DNA of 64,000 nucleotides from Bacteroidaceae bacterium (GCA_017469925.1 JAFUFK010000012.1:62001-126000); one strand, 5' to 3'. Shown: positions 35,177 through 43,220, counted from the stretch's first letter. Numbers and translations: made by a program. Notes: generated by a model from the sequence alone, not told the origin.

Positions 35177-35649
35177 TAAGCCTCATAGCCGCCGTTGCGC
35201 GAAATCGTGCGATAGGCTTCGACAACCGGCTGCTCTACTGGCTTCCCAACGACCTTCGCCGCTTCAAGCAGCTTACGACGGGTCATACCATCGTTATGGG
35301 CCGTCGCACTTTCGACTCCCTGCCCAAGGGAGCCCTGCCCAATCGTCGCAACATCGTGCTCTCCCGTTCCAAGGCTGAGTGCCCGGGTGCTGAGGTCTTT
35401 CCTTCGCTTCAGGCAGCCCTTGCGGCTTGCCATCCCGATGAGGACATCTACGTCATCGGCGGAGCCAGTGTCTATCGTCAGGCCCTTCCCCTTGCCGACC
35501 GTCTTTGCCTTACGGAGATCGATGATACGCCCGACGAGGCAGATGCCTTCTTCCCTGACTATTCCGATTGGAAGGTTACCTGGGAGGAACAGCACGAGGC
35601 AGACGAGCGACATGCTCATGCCTACCGTTTTGTCGATTACGAAAGATAG
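35173..35649 (+). CDS. folA: Dihydrofolate reductase
   Basis: A 158-residue NADPH-dependent reductase of dihydrofolate. It starts MISLIAAVARNRAIGFDNRLLYWLPNDLRRFKQLT, with the catalytic Asp in LPNDLRRF (27), GHTIVMGRRTFDSLP for cofactor and substrate contact, and IYVIGGASVYRQALP for NADPH binding. The ATGA overlap with the regulator fixes the start. thyA, which produces its substrate, follows 43 bp later. Confidence 0.95.
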   Translation: MISLIAAVARNRAIGFDNRLLYWLPNDLRRFKQLTTGHTIVMGRRTFDSLPKGALPNRRNIVLSRSKAECPGAEVFPSLQAALAACHPDEDIYVIGGASVYRQALPLADRLCLTEIDDTPDEADAFFPDYSDWKVTWEEQHEADERHAHAYRFVDYER

Positions 35650-35692
35650 TAACGTAATAACGTTATAATGATATAACGTCAACACAGAGTAA

Positions 35693-36490
35693 ATGAAACA
35701 ATATCTCGACCTCCTGCAACGCATCCTCGACGAGGGTGTTACAAAGAGCGACCGCACCGGCACCGGCACCATCAGCATCTTTGGCCACCAGATGCGCTTC
35801 GACCTCTCTCAGGGCTTCCCCCTTGTGACCACGAAGAAGGTCCACCTCAAGAGCATCATCTACGAACTCCTTTGGTTCCTTCGGGGCGATACCAATGTCC
35901 GCTATCTTCAGGACAACGGCGTGCGCATCTGGAACGAGTGGGCCGACCCCGAAACGGGCGACCTTGGTCATATCTATGGCTATCAGTGGCGTTCGTGGCC
36001 CGACTATAACGGAGGATTCATCGACCAGATACAGCAGGCCGTCGATGCCATAAAGCACAATCCCAACTCCCGTCGCATCATCGTCTCGGCTTGGAATGTG
36101 GCCGACATCGACAATATGAACCTCCCTCCCTGCCACGCCTTCTTCCAGTTCTATGTGGCCGACGGGCGTCTGTCCCTGCAACTCTATCAGCGCAGTGCCG
36201 ACATGTTCCTCGGTGTCCCCTTCAACATTGCCTCCTATGCCCTCCTCTGTATGATGATGGCGCAGGTCTGCGGCCTTCAGCCAGGCGATTTTATCCACAC
36301 GACGGGCGACACCCATATCTACACCAACCACCTCGAGCAGGTGCGTCTCCAACTCTCCCGCGAGCCACGTCCCTTGCCTCGTATGGTCATCAATCCCGAG
36401 GTCCACAGCATCTTCGACTTCCAGTACGACGATTTCCGTCTCGAAGGCTACGACCCTTGGCCAGCCATTAAAGGCGTGGTGTCTGTTTGA
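35693..36490 (+). CDS. thyA: Thymidylate synthase
   Basis: A 265-residue folate-dependent enzyme making dTMP from dUMP. The catalytic Cys is C147 ([13 protein letters not shown]). RTGTGT (21-26) binds phosphate, [12 protein letters not shown] and HIYGYQWR are conserved, and [22 protein letters not shown] completes the active site. Next to folA in a folate/thymidylate unit. The short spacer before it (35650-35692) is of the AACGTTATAATGATATAACG type. Confidence 0.97.
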   Translation: MKQYLDLLQRILDEGVTKSDRTGTGTISIFGHQMRFDLSQGFPLVTTKKVHLKSIIYELLWFLRGDTNVRYLQDNGVRIWNEWADPETGDLGHIYGYQWRSWPDYNGGFIDQIQQAVDAIKHNPNSRRIIVSAWNVADIDNMNLPPCHAFFQFYVADGRLSLQLYQRSADMFLGVPFNIASYALLCMMMAQVCGLQPGDFIHTTGDTHIYTNHLEQVRLQLSREPRPLPRMVINPEVHSIFDFQYDDFRLEGYDPWPAIKGVVSV

Positions 36491-36512
36491 ATTAAGAATT
36501 AAGAGTTAAGAA

Positions 36513-37733
36513 TTGTCTCTTCCTTCCGATTTCATCTCCTTGATGCGCGAGCACTTGGGCGCCGAGGCGTCCGACTCGTTACTCCATGGTCTTCAGCAGC
36601 CAGCCACGGTAAGTGTGCGGTTCAACGCCCGCAAGTTTCCTGGTCAACTCCAAGGCGTTGGCGACCCAGTCCCTTGGTGTCCCGATGCCTATTACCTCGG
36701 TACTCGCCTTGCCTTCACCTTCGACCCCCTCTTCCATGCCGGCGTCTATTACGTTCAGGACGCTTCGTCGATGTACCTGGCCGAAATCATAAGAAAATAC
36801 CTCCCCCTTAAGGGGGAGTCGGAGGGGGTCTTTGCCCTCGACCTCTGTGCCGCCCCGGGTGGCAAGAGCACCCTCCTTGCCAGTCACCTGCCGGAGGGCA
36901 GCCTGCTCATCTCTAATGAGCCGATAAGGAAACGTGCTCAGGTCCTGGCCGAGAATATGCACAAGTGGTGCGCCCCTGCCCGTGTTGGCGAAGGGCCTTC
37001 TGTGCCTGTCCAGAGTGTGGTTACCCAACTTATGCCAGCCCAGTTTGGCCACCTTCGTCAGACGTTCGACCTCATCCTCGCCGATGTCCCCTGTTCGGGC
37101 GAAGGCATGTTCCGCAAGGACCCCGTAGCCCTTCAGGAGTGGAGTATGGACAATGTCCGCCAATGTGCCCGGCGCCAGCGCGACATCCTTACGGCCATTC
37201 TGCCCACCCTGCGCCCGGGCGGTCTGCTCATCTACTCCACTTGCACCTTCAATCGTTTCGAGGACGAAGACCAAGTCCGTTGGCTCATGGCCGAATACGG
37301 CTTGCAACTGCTCGAGGAACGCCACTTCTTCCCTGGCCGCGACCGTGGCGAGGGCCTCTACATGGCCGCTCTGCGGGCTGGCGAGGGCTCAGCGTCCTTC
37401 GGGTCCTTAGAGTCCTTAAGGTCCTTAAAGTCCCTAAAGTCCTTAGCCCCCCTTCCCGCTCCCTTCTCCTTTGCAGAGAGTGAGGGCCATGTCGAACTCG
37501 ATTACGCTCAGGCCATTGCCTATCTGCGTCGCGAAGCATTGCACATTGCTGCCCCACGCGGAATCCTGGCCGCAACCTATCGCGGCGTCCCCCTCGGCCT
37601 AGTCAAAAGTGTCGGCAGCCGCCTAAATAACCTATATCCACAGGATTGGCGCATCCGCACAACCTATAATCCTACCGACCCAGTGCCCGATTTCTTTTTT
37701 TGGTTGAATAACGAGATAAAGAAAAATTTCTAA
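36513..37733 (+). CDS. rRNA m5C methyltransferase, NOL1/NOP2/Sun (RsmF-like)
   Basis: A 406-residue methyltransferase of 16S or 23S rRNA cytosine. The SAM motif is DLCAAPGGKS (110-119); the catalytic Cys pair is in DVPCSGEGMF and YSTCTF. The conserved N-terminus LPSDFISLMREHLG is reached only from a TTG at 36513, since a stop lies upstream; an ATG start at 36543 would lose it. Two in-frame insertions are visible: PLKGESEG (about 98-105), from a CCCCCTTAAGGGGG-type repeat, and SLESLRSLKSLKSL (about 299-312), from a 9-bp tandem repeat. Both fall in surface loops, so the enzyme is likely active. Confidence 0.88.
   Translation: MSLPSDFISLMREHLGAEASDSLLHGLQQPATVSVRFNARKFPGQLQGVGDPVPWCPDAYYLGTRLAFTFDPLFHAGVYYVQDASSMYLAEIIRKYLPLKGESEGVFALDLCAAPGGKSTLLASHLPEGSLLISNEPIRKRAQVLAENMHKWCAPARVGEGPSVPVQSVVTQLMPAQFGHLRQTFDLILADVPCSGEGMFRKDPVALQEWSMDNVRQCARRQRDILTAILPTLRPGGLLIYSTCTFNRFEDEDQVRWLMAEYGLQLLEERHFFPGRDRGEGLYMAALRAGEGSASFGSLESLRSLKSLKSLAPLPAPFSFAESEGHVELDYAQAIAYLRREALHIAAPRGILAATYRGVPLGLVKSVGSRLNNLYPQDWRIRTTYNPTDPVPDFFFWLNNEIKKNF
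36800..36829. repeat. In-frame G/C-rich palindromic repeat
   Basis: CCTCCCCCTTAAGGGGGAGT followed by CGGAGGGGGT. It is translated as part of the methyltransferase. Confidence 0.7.
37394..37446 (+). repeat. In-frame 9-bp tandem repeat, six copies
   Basis: Units GTCCTTCGG, GTCCTTAGA, GTCCTTAAG, GTCCTTAAA, GTCCCTAAA and GTCCTTAG. Nine-base units keep the frame and add a Ser-Leu-rich loop. Confidence 0.8.
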
Positions 37734-38116
37734 AAAAAGCGTATAAATATTTGTCATATCCCTCATTTTTTGTAATTTTGTCTGTTAACTGAATCCCTTT
37801 TATGCTATTATGTTGTAATCTTATGTGGGGGGCAGAAATACAGATGTAAGCCTGGCGGTGGCCAGTAGCATCCCGATAAATAATAAAAGCGTTATGCTCG
37901 TCTTGTCAGACGGAAACCTAGGAAATTTCCAATCGAAACGAACAAGAGATGGCATGATGGTTACGCGCATGTAAGCGTGGACTTTATCATCTTTTCCCAT
38001 CCGTTCGTTGGGCGATTCCTAGGGCCTCCGTTTGAAGATGGGATGATAAAAGTTCCACGCTTTGTTAGTTTATCGTTAGAGAGATAAATATCGAGCGACC
38101 ACTAACACCCATACGA
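37734..38116 (+). ncRNA. Structured leader of the HTH/surface-protein cassette
   Basis: 383 bases without a gene. A perfect promoter (37750-37780) puts the RNA start near 37787, leaving a leader of about 330 nt. Two nested hairpins are visible. The first spans 37889-37971: the steps GCGT, ATGC and CTTGT on the 5' side pair in order with ACAAG, GCAT and ACGC on the 3' side, around GGAAA..TTTCC. The second is a long inverted repeat: GCGTGGACTTTATCATC (37977-37993, then CCATC) against GATGGGATGATAAAAG followed by TTCCACGC (38037-38061). Either the RNA folds (regulatory leader, possibly a processed small RNA) or the inverted repeat is a DNA site for the HTH protein. I cannot assign a known Rfam family. 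Confidence 0.5.
37750..37780 (+). promoter_or_regulatory. Promoter of the leader/HTH/surface-protein cassette
   Basis: TTTG (37750-37753), 19 bp, TAATTTTG (37773-37780): a perfect match to both boxes. Confidence 0.85.
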
Positions 38117-38449
38117 ATGCCCGTACGACGATTTACTCCGCAGGATAAGCTCCACGTACTCACGCTGCTCAAGAATGGTGCGAGCAAGAAGTCTATTGCC
38201 CGCCTGCTTCAGATAGACAGGCGCGATATCACCGTCTGGGACCTCCGCTATCAGCGTTATGGCGCAGAGGGGCTGGAGCCCACCTTTAAGCGTACTATAT
38301 CCCCCGACCTGAAGCGTCAGATGATTGACGAGTATCAAGCCGGCGGCATATCCACTCGTGAACTTTGTGCCAAGTATAATGTCTGTCTCTCGTCGTTCAA
38401 GAACTGGCGACGCCAATACCAAGCCGAATCTACTAATAATTTAAAATAA
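38117..38449 (+). CDS. Double HTH protein, IS3 OrfA/InsJ-like, stand-alone
   Basis: A 110-residue protein with two helix-turn-helix segments: KLHVLTLLKNGASKKSIARLLQIDRRDITVW (about 11-41) and QMIDEYQAGGISTRELCAKYNVCLSSFKNW (about 69-98). This arrangement, with RYGAEGLEP between them, resembles OrfA proteins of IS3/IS150-type elements. There is no OrfB or DDE domain and I see no IS ends, so it is more likely a captured transposase part acting as a regulator than an active element. It lies 11 bp before the surface-protein gene and shares its promoter, which makes it the likely regulator of that cassette. Confidence 0.75.
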   Translation: MPVRRFTPQDKLHVLTLLKNGASKKSIARLLQIDRRDITVWDLRYQRYGAEGLEPTFKRTISPDLKRQMIDEYQAGGISTRELCAKYNVCLSSFKNWRRQYQAESTNNLK

Positions 38450-38459
38450 CAACAAAACA

Positions 38460-41400
38460 ATGAATCAAAATTATGGGATAATGAGAAAAGTTTTTAAGGG
38501 AAATAGACTCCTACAAGTTCTCCTAATAATGCTTCTGGTACCGGTAGGTATGCAGGCGCAAAACGTAACCATCAAGGCTACGAATGGCAGTACCATTGCA
38601 TCCGTGAAGAATGGCGGTGTGGACGATACCTTCTTTGGCCTCGGAGGTTTCGCCACTTGGCAACATGAACAGCTGAGCATGGTACTGACGGTTGCCGATG
38701 ATACACAGCTGACCCCCAATGGCCAACTGGGCAACCCTGCCAACAACCTTTTTGCCAACGGCCAATACATGCAGGTGGCAAAGGGTAGGGCAAACGGTGC
38801 AAATGTTTGTTATGTGACATTGAGCTTGCCCAATGGTTATCGTTTTACGGGCTATACCATTAAATTTACGAAACCAAGAAACGCGCAGAATGGTGAGTTT
38901 AATACGGGTTATAACGACCAATCAACCTTTGGTGAGACAAATAGTACCTTCGCCACTTATATGACCCAGGCAACCATTACCACCGATGGGGCGGCACAAA
39001 TCATTACTCGCACGGAAGGTGCTGGGGGCACGATGAGCAACGTACTGTATTTTAAATTACAGAATCCGACCCAGAGTCGCGCACTTGTCCAATTGGAAAG
39101 TGCCGAATTCTTCTTCACCGCAGAGGGGAACTATTCTCCCGTAACTCCTGCTGGTGAGATTGCGTCACCTGTCAGTGCGGTTGATGTCCCTTTCTCTACC
39201 AGTAAGGTGGATTTTGGACCTATCACCAGTAGAAATTACCTGGGATCCACTCGCGTAAGTTATAGTTCTGCCAATGTAACGGACTTGGAGGCAAACTTCA
39301 AACTTTATGAGGCAGAGTCCATTGAGGATGGTACGGAAATTGATGGTATTTCAGGTAAAGTGGTAAAATACGGCGCAGGAACCATCTCTTCGTCGGGCGG
39401 CTATTTCAAACTTGGTCGTGACGGTCAGGAGCAAATCTATTATCTCGAGACCCCGACATCCGTGACGCTTTCAGACGGAACGGCTAACCCTTTGGGTTAT
39501 CGCATTGTCAGCGCTCAGATTGAGTATGCCAACCAGGTTACGGCATCGCGCACATTCCGCATTCAGTATTGGTCGGGCTCCACCAATTACTATTTGAATA
39601 CAAATGGTCGCTTCACCACTACGCAGGTTATATGGGAAATGGATAGCGAAGGCTATATCTCGAGTAATGGAAATTATCTCTATTTCAACAATGGTTATGC
39701 CGCAACCCAAAGCAGCAGACCCGCCTCAAGCGAAAGGTTTGGCATTGATGAGAATGGCAACATCTACCAGCTGAATTATCCTACGTATTTCATTACTTAT
39801 TATCAGCAGGGTGGCACAAGATATGGTCTTATTAGTAATACTTCAGGCAATAAGGCTACCTATCAGGAAATCTCGACCTCTTCGTCAAGTGTTGGAGATT
39901 TTACAATAAACGTCTATGATAAGACGGGAAATAGTGTATTTGCGACTCGTACGGATGGCAATGGAACCATAACTCTTGCGGGGCTGAACAACGATGCCGT
40001 GAAGTTTGGCGTCGAAGGTATTGGTCTTGTGCGTGCAACGCTGACCCTCCAGGCCCTTGACCCCTATCTCGACCAAATGGCGGTAGTCTGTCAAGACGAG
40101 GTGCAGACTGCCATACGTTTGTCTCAAGACTTCACGGCCAGCGACTTCAGTGTAAGTGGTGATGACTTCTATTTCTTCTTGCCCGAGGATTGTGCCGGCC
40201 ATTCGGTGGCTATCACGGCCGAGAACTTGAAGAGCAAGTATTTCGACGAGACCTACACGGGTGGCGATGCCAGCCACACCTCTCGTATCAGTTTCGTAAA
40301 GTCCGACCACTACAATGCCTTTGGCAATTCGAATAATAATGTCTATAGCGATAGGGACGAAGCAGCCAATGCCCAATTGGAGCGTCTGAAGGTAGGCATC
40401 GTAGGTACGAGTAAGTTTAAGTTTAACAATGCCGATGAAGTAGGCGAAAGCGGTGGTACGCTGACGGAGTATCCTTTCTCCCTGAATAGCTATGCGATGG
40501 CTCCCAACAACGGTAGCTTTTCCACCCTCTACTTTTCTTCTGTGGATGAGACCGACCAGGTGGCTACTCGCTACGTCTTTACTACTGACGAGACGCGCTA
40601 TAACATAGCACCCACAACGGCAACTCAGCATCGTGCCTACGCGTTTTATCAAATGACAGTTCACGTACAGGTCTCTAACTATGACCCTCAGATTGAGTTC
40701 AAGAAGATATACGACCAGACACTCTATGGCACGGGTCAGACCGATGCCTTCTATGGCGTAGTCGTTACCGCAACCGATGGTAATGGCAAGCCGGGTTATT
40801 CTTCGACCGGCAAGATTTTCGAAAAGATAGAAACCATTCTTAATGAGACCCATGTGGATGACAAGGGCAATACCGACCTTCCTGCAAGTGCTAAGCAACT
40901 GCTCTATCTCGACTTCAGTCAGTTGGCTGGTATCTACCAGCTTACGACAGGCGGGCAGCAGTCGATGGAAGGCTTTGCGGCCGCCAATGCCCCCAACTGC
41001 ATCTTCTTCATCCCGCTAGGTCATGGTGCTCCAAGTGATAATGTTTGCTACAAGACAGAGGCGGGTACCTATATGGCAGCTAACAATATTGTGCTGACCG
41101 ACAAGGAACCGTTCTACACGCCTTATAACATTTATTTCAGTGGTGAAGCTCAGAAGGTAACGTACAAGCGCAAGATTACCAAGGACAAGTACGGTAAGGT
41201 GCAGAACGCTTCGATTATCCTGCCCTTTGTCATCACTGTGGATGAGAACGGCACGCACACCAACCCCGACGGCACTTCGTTCACCCTCCACACCATGCAG
41301 GCCAATAATGCCCTGAAGTTGGACGGCGAATCTACCTATGCCTACTTCCCCAACCTCTCGAACGTGACTATTACCACGGCCAACACGCCTTATATGGTGA

Positions 41401-42005
41401 AGTTGGAGGAGAACAGCACGGAGGACGGCATCTCGTTCGTAGTAGAGCAACCCGGTTCTACCATCTATGCCACCACGGGCATGAACAGCAGCGACTACAC
41501 CTTCGCGGGGACCGCCTCTACGGGTGTGGCAGTCGATGCCAGTGAGGCTCAGACGGCTGGCACGTACACCTTCACCTCGACGGGTACGTACGCAGGCCAG
41601 CGGGTGCCCAAGACGGAGAACATCTTCTACTTCGCCAACAACATGTTTGTAAGTTCGGCCGACTTGATAACGGGCGGCATCGTCAACATTGCACCGTTCC
41701 GTGCCTACTATGCTACGAACGGCACTGGTGCTGGCGTACGCCTCTCCAACCTCGACATAATCTTCGGCGAGGGCGAGGGTGATACCGACGCTATCCGCAC
41801 CCTGCGCCAGAACGACCTCGGCATGAGCATCCAGGCCGGTCGTGGCCAGCTGACCATCACGGCTGCCGAGGCCGGCGACGTCCGCATCGCCGCCGTCAAC
41901 GGCATCAGCCGTGGCAACCTTACGGTTAAGGCTGGCGAGACACGTACCGTTAGCGTGCCCGCTGGTATCTATGTAGTCAACGGAGTTAAGGTCGTCGTTA
42001 AGTAA
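38460..42005 (+). CDS. Large secreted surface protein with possible type IX sorting tail
   Basis: A 1,181-residue exported protein. The signal peptide covers about residues 1-34 (LLQVLLIMLLVPVGMQAQ); the start may be the ATG at 38460 or 38481. Most of the sequence is Thr/Ser/Asn/Gly-rich beta structure with many Tyr, and I recognise no enzyme domain. The last 80 residues (about IRTLRQNDLGMSIQAG to PAGIYVVNGVKVVVK) look like the C-terminal sorting domains of Bacteroidales surface proteins secreted by the type IX system; porQ is in the window. The 5' half is visibly richer in A+T than the 3' third, so the gene may be a mosaic. Possible role: adhesin or other surface contact protein, unproven. 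Confidence 0.7.
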   Translation: MNQNYGIMRKVFKGNRLLQVLLIMLLVPVGMQAQNVTIKATNGSTIASVKNGGVDDTFFGLGGFATWQHEQLSMVLTVADDTQLTPNGQLGNPANNLFANGQYMQVAKGRANGANVCYVTLSLPNGYRFTGYTIKFTKPRNAQNGEFNTGYNDQSTFGETNSTFATYMTQATITTDGAAQIITRTEGAGGTMSNVLYFKLQNPTQSRALVQLESAEFFFTAEGNYSPVTPAGEIASPVSAVDVPFSTSKVDFGPITSRNYLGSTRVSYSSANVTDLEANFKLYEAESIEDGTEIDGISGKVVKYGAGTISSSGGYFKLGRDGQEQIYYLETPTSVTLSDGTANPLGYRIVSAQIEYANQVTASRTFRIQYWSGSTNYYLNTNGRFTTTQVIWEMDSEGYISSNGNYLYFNNGYAATQSSRPASSERFGIDENGNIYQLNYPTYFITYYQQGGTRYGLISNTSGNKATYQEISTSSSSVGDFTINVYDKTGNSVFATRTDGNGTITLAGLNNDAVKFGVEGIGLVRATLTLQALDPYLDQMAVVCQDEVQTAIRLSQDFTASDFSVSGDDFYFFLPEDCAGHSVAITAENLKSKYFDETYTGGDASHTSRISFVKSDHYNAFGNSNNNVYSDRDEAANAQLERLKVGIVGTSKFKFNNADEVGESGGTLTEYPFSLNSYAMAPNNGSFSTLYFSSVDETDQVATRYVFTTDETRYNIAPTTATQHRAYAFYQMTVHVQVSNYDPQIEFKKIYDQTLYGTGQTDAFYGVVVTATDGNGKPGYSSTGKIFEKIETILNETHVDDKGNTDLPASAKQLLYLDFSQLAGIYQLTTGGQQSMEGFAAANAPNCIFFIPLGHGAPSDNVCYKTEAGTYMAANNIVLTDKEPFYTPYNIYFSGEAQKVTYKRKITKDKYGKVQNASIILPFVITVDENGTHTNPDGTSFTLHTMQANNALKLDGESTYAYFPNLSNVTITTANTPYMVKLEENSTEDGISFVVEQPGSTIYATTGMNSSDYTFAGTASTGVAVDASEAQTAGTYTFTSTGTYAGQRVPKTENIFYFANNMFVSSADLITGGIVNIAPFRAYYATNGTGAGVRLSNLDIIFGEGEGDTDAIRTLRQNDLGMSIQAGRGQLTITAAEAGDVRIAAVNGISRGNLTVKAGETRTVSVPAGIYVVNGVKVVVK

Positions 42006-42037
42006 CAGTTTAACCGTTTAATTTGGAGGATACAATA

Positions 42038-42220
42038 ATGAAGAAATATATTGCACCTCACGTCAAAGTAGTAAGTCTGGCACCCGAAAACGCATTGCTT
42101 GGTCACTCGTTCGACTGGGCCGATGTAAAGGGCTACAAGGATATGGACGAAGACACGTGGGAAGAGGAAGTGACCACTACTACTTCCAAGAAAGGAAACC
42201 TTTGGAGCAAGGAGTGGTAA
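42038..42220 (+). CDS. 60-residue peptide with MKKYIAP leader
   Basis: A 60-residue peptide beginning MKKYIAPHVKVVSLAPENAL and ending in KGNLWSKEW. I use the ATG at 42038, with GGAGG 9 bp upstream, an unusually good Shine-Dalgarno for this phylum. The pattern (MKK-x-Y-x-x-P, a hydrophobic stretch, then a variable acidic part) recurs in many small Bacteroidales proteins with no known role. It has no signal peptide of the classical kind. It follows the surface-protein gene by 32 bp and precedes a terminator, so it belongs to that cassette. A modified secreted peptide or a small accessory factor is possible. Confidence 0.65.
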   Translation: MKKYIAPHVKVVSLAPENALLGHSFDWADVKGYKDMDEDTWEEEVTTTTSKKGNLWSKEW

Positions 42221-42267
42221 GCTACTCCCCATGCTCCGCAACTTTAATTCATAACCGATGTGAGAGA

Positions 42268-42296
42268 GGCGACCTGTGAGGGTCGCCTTTCTCTTT
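42268..42296 (+). terminator. Terminator of the surface-protein cassette
   Basis: GGCGACC (42268-42274), loop TGTGAG, GGTCGCC (42281-42287), then TTTCTCTTTT. Confidence 0.8.
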
Positions 42297-42298
42297 TG

Positions 42299-42342
42299 CC
42301 CGAGTCAGCTGGCTGAATTGCCCGAATCAGCTGGCTGAATGA
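42299..42342. repeat. Two 22-bp units with a TCAGC-TG-GCTGA palindrome
   Basis: Units 42299-42320 and 42321-42342 differ at four positions: CCCGAGTCAGCTGGCTGAAT then TG, and CCCGAATCAGCTGGCTGAAT then GA. The array lies between the terminator and the toxin-antitoxin promoter. Confidence 0.75.
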
Positions 42343-42384
42343 CAAAAATGTGCCAGCAAGTGCGGTATTATAAAATATAATTAT

Positions 42385-42392
42385 TATTTTTG
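42385..42392 (+). promoter_or_regulatory. -7 box of the toxin-antitoxin pair
   Basis: TATTTTTG, exact match, 19 bp before the ATG at 42412. No good -33 box. Confidence 0.5.
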
Positions 42393-42411
42393 CAGCGTAA
42401 AACGTACCATA

Positions 42412-42645
42412 ATGGAGCAGAGAACAAGAATAAACAAGGCGCAATATGAGGTGTTGAACATGCTCTCGTGCATAGACCGCGAAGAGGATGTCTCAGCCCT
42501 GAAGTCTCTTATCGTAGATTTCCTGAACTCTCGTATGCAGAAGGAAATTGATAAGTTGTGGGCAAATGGCACCCTGACAGAGCAGAAGGTTGCAGCATGG
42601 TCGCATGAACACATGCGCACGCCTTATAGACATGTATCTCAATGA
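42412..42645 (+). CDS. Putative antitoxin of a PIN toxin pair
   Basis: A 77-residue largely helical protein (RTRINKAQYEVLNMLSCIDR, then EEDVSALKSLIVDFLNSRMQKEIDKLW). It has no motif of a known antitoxin DNA-binding domain that I can name, and the call rests on its place: it is immediately followed, with a 4-bp ATGA overlap, by a PIN-domain gene. In such pairs the first gene usually encodes the antitoxin that binds the toxin and represses the operon. The 22-bp palindromic units just upstream of the promoter might be its operator. Confidence 0.65.
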   Translation: MEQRTRINKAQYEVLNMLSCIDREEDVSALKSLIVDFLNSRMQKEIDKLWANGTLTEQKVAAWSHEHMRTPYRHVSQ

Positions 42646-43058
42646 ACCGACACGTAGTACTCGACACGAATTGTCTCTTGCAATCCTTGTCGGCGCGAAG
42701 CCCGTATTACAAGGTGTGGAGCGACTTCGTTGAGGGCCGATATGTGCTTTGTGTGTCTAATGAGATATTGGAGGAGTACGAAGAAATCATAGCCTCGCAC
42801 ATGTCGCCCTTGGTAGCAAGAATTGCCATTGAGACAATATTACGGGCGAACAATATCTTGAAGGTGGATGCTAAGTTCCATTTTGAGCTGATAACGGCAG
42901 ACGTGGATGATAATAAGTTTGTGGATTGTGCTATTGTGGCTAATGCAGACTATATCGTAACGGAAGACCACCATTTTGATGTGTTGAAATCTATTTCGTT
43001 CCCTAAAGTCAATATCCGGCGGCTTAGTGAATTCTGCGAAGAACTCATGCAGGGTTAA
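42642..43058 (+). CDS. PIN-domain toxin
   Basis: A 138-residue PIN-domain protein of the putative toxin family (COG1569/TIGR00305-like). The first acidic residue is D8 in VVLDTNCLLQSL; the others are in NEILEEYEEII (about 46-50), DNKFVDCAIVANADYIVTEDHHF (about 89-111). These four acidic positions bind metal and cut RNA in PIN toxins. The ATGA overlap with the upstream gene is typical for toxin-antitoxin pairs. The RNA target is unknown. Confidence 0.82.
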   Translation: MNRHVVLDTNCLLQSLSARSPYYKVWSDFVEGRYVLCVSNEILEEYEEIIASHMSPLVARIAIETILRANNILKVDAKFHFELITADVDDNKFVDCAIVANADYIVTEDHHFDVLKSISFPKVNIRRLSEFCEELMQG

Positions 43059-43143
43059 TATGAGCCGAATTTGCTTTCTGCATTGTGCACGAAAAGGGTC
43101 ACTTGCCCTCTCACCTCTAACCATCGCGAATTACTCAAATAAA

Positions 43144-43175
43144 TTTGGCTTTCCGCATACTTATTCGTACCTTTG
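43144..43175 (+). promoter_or_regulatory. Promoter of the AspT-type transporter gene
   Basis: TTTG (43144-43147), 20 bp, TACCTTTG (43168-43175): perfect match. Confidence 0.82.
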
Positions 43176-43180
43176 CAGAC

Positions 43181-43217
43181 AAATCGTAAATTGTAAATCG
43201 TAAAATCGTAAATTGTC
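43181..43217 (+). repeat. Simple-sequence spacer before the AspT-type gene
   Basis: AAATCGTAAATTGTAAATCG then TAAAATCGTAAATTGTC: four TCGTAAA/TTGTAAA steps just before the ATG. Confidence 0.6.
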
Positions 43218-43220
43218 ACT

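Noticed and set aside
37787..38116. Retron or group II intron RNA
   Set aside because: The leader is structured but there is no reverse transcriptase gene nearby.
38117..38449. Active IS3-type insertion sequence
   Set aside because: Only an OrfA-like HTH protein is present; there is no OrfB/DDE domain, no frameshift site and no visible terminal inverted repeats.
42023..42037. TTG start for the 60-residue peptide
   Set aside because: The ATG at 42038 follows a GGAGG at suitable distance and gives the MKKYIAP start seen in similar peptides.
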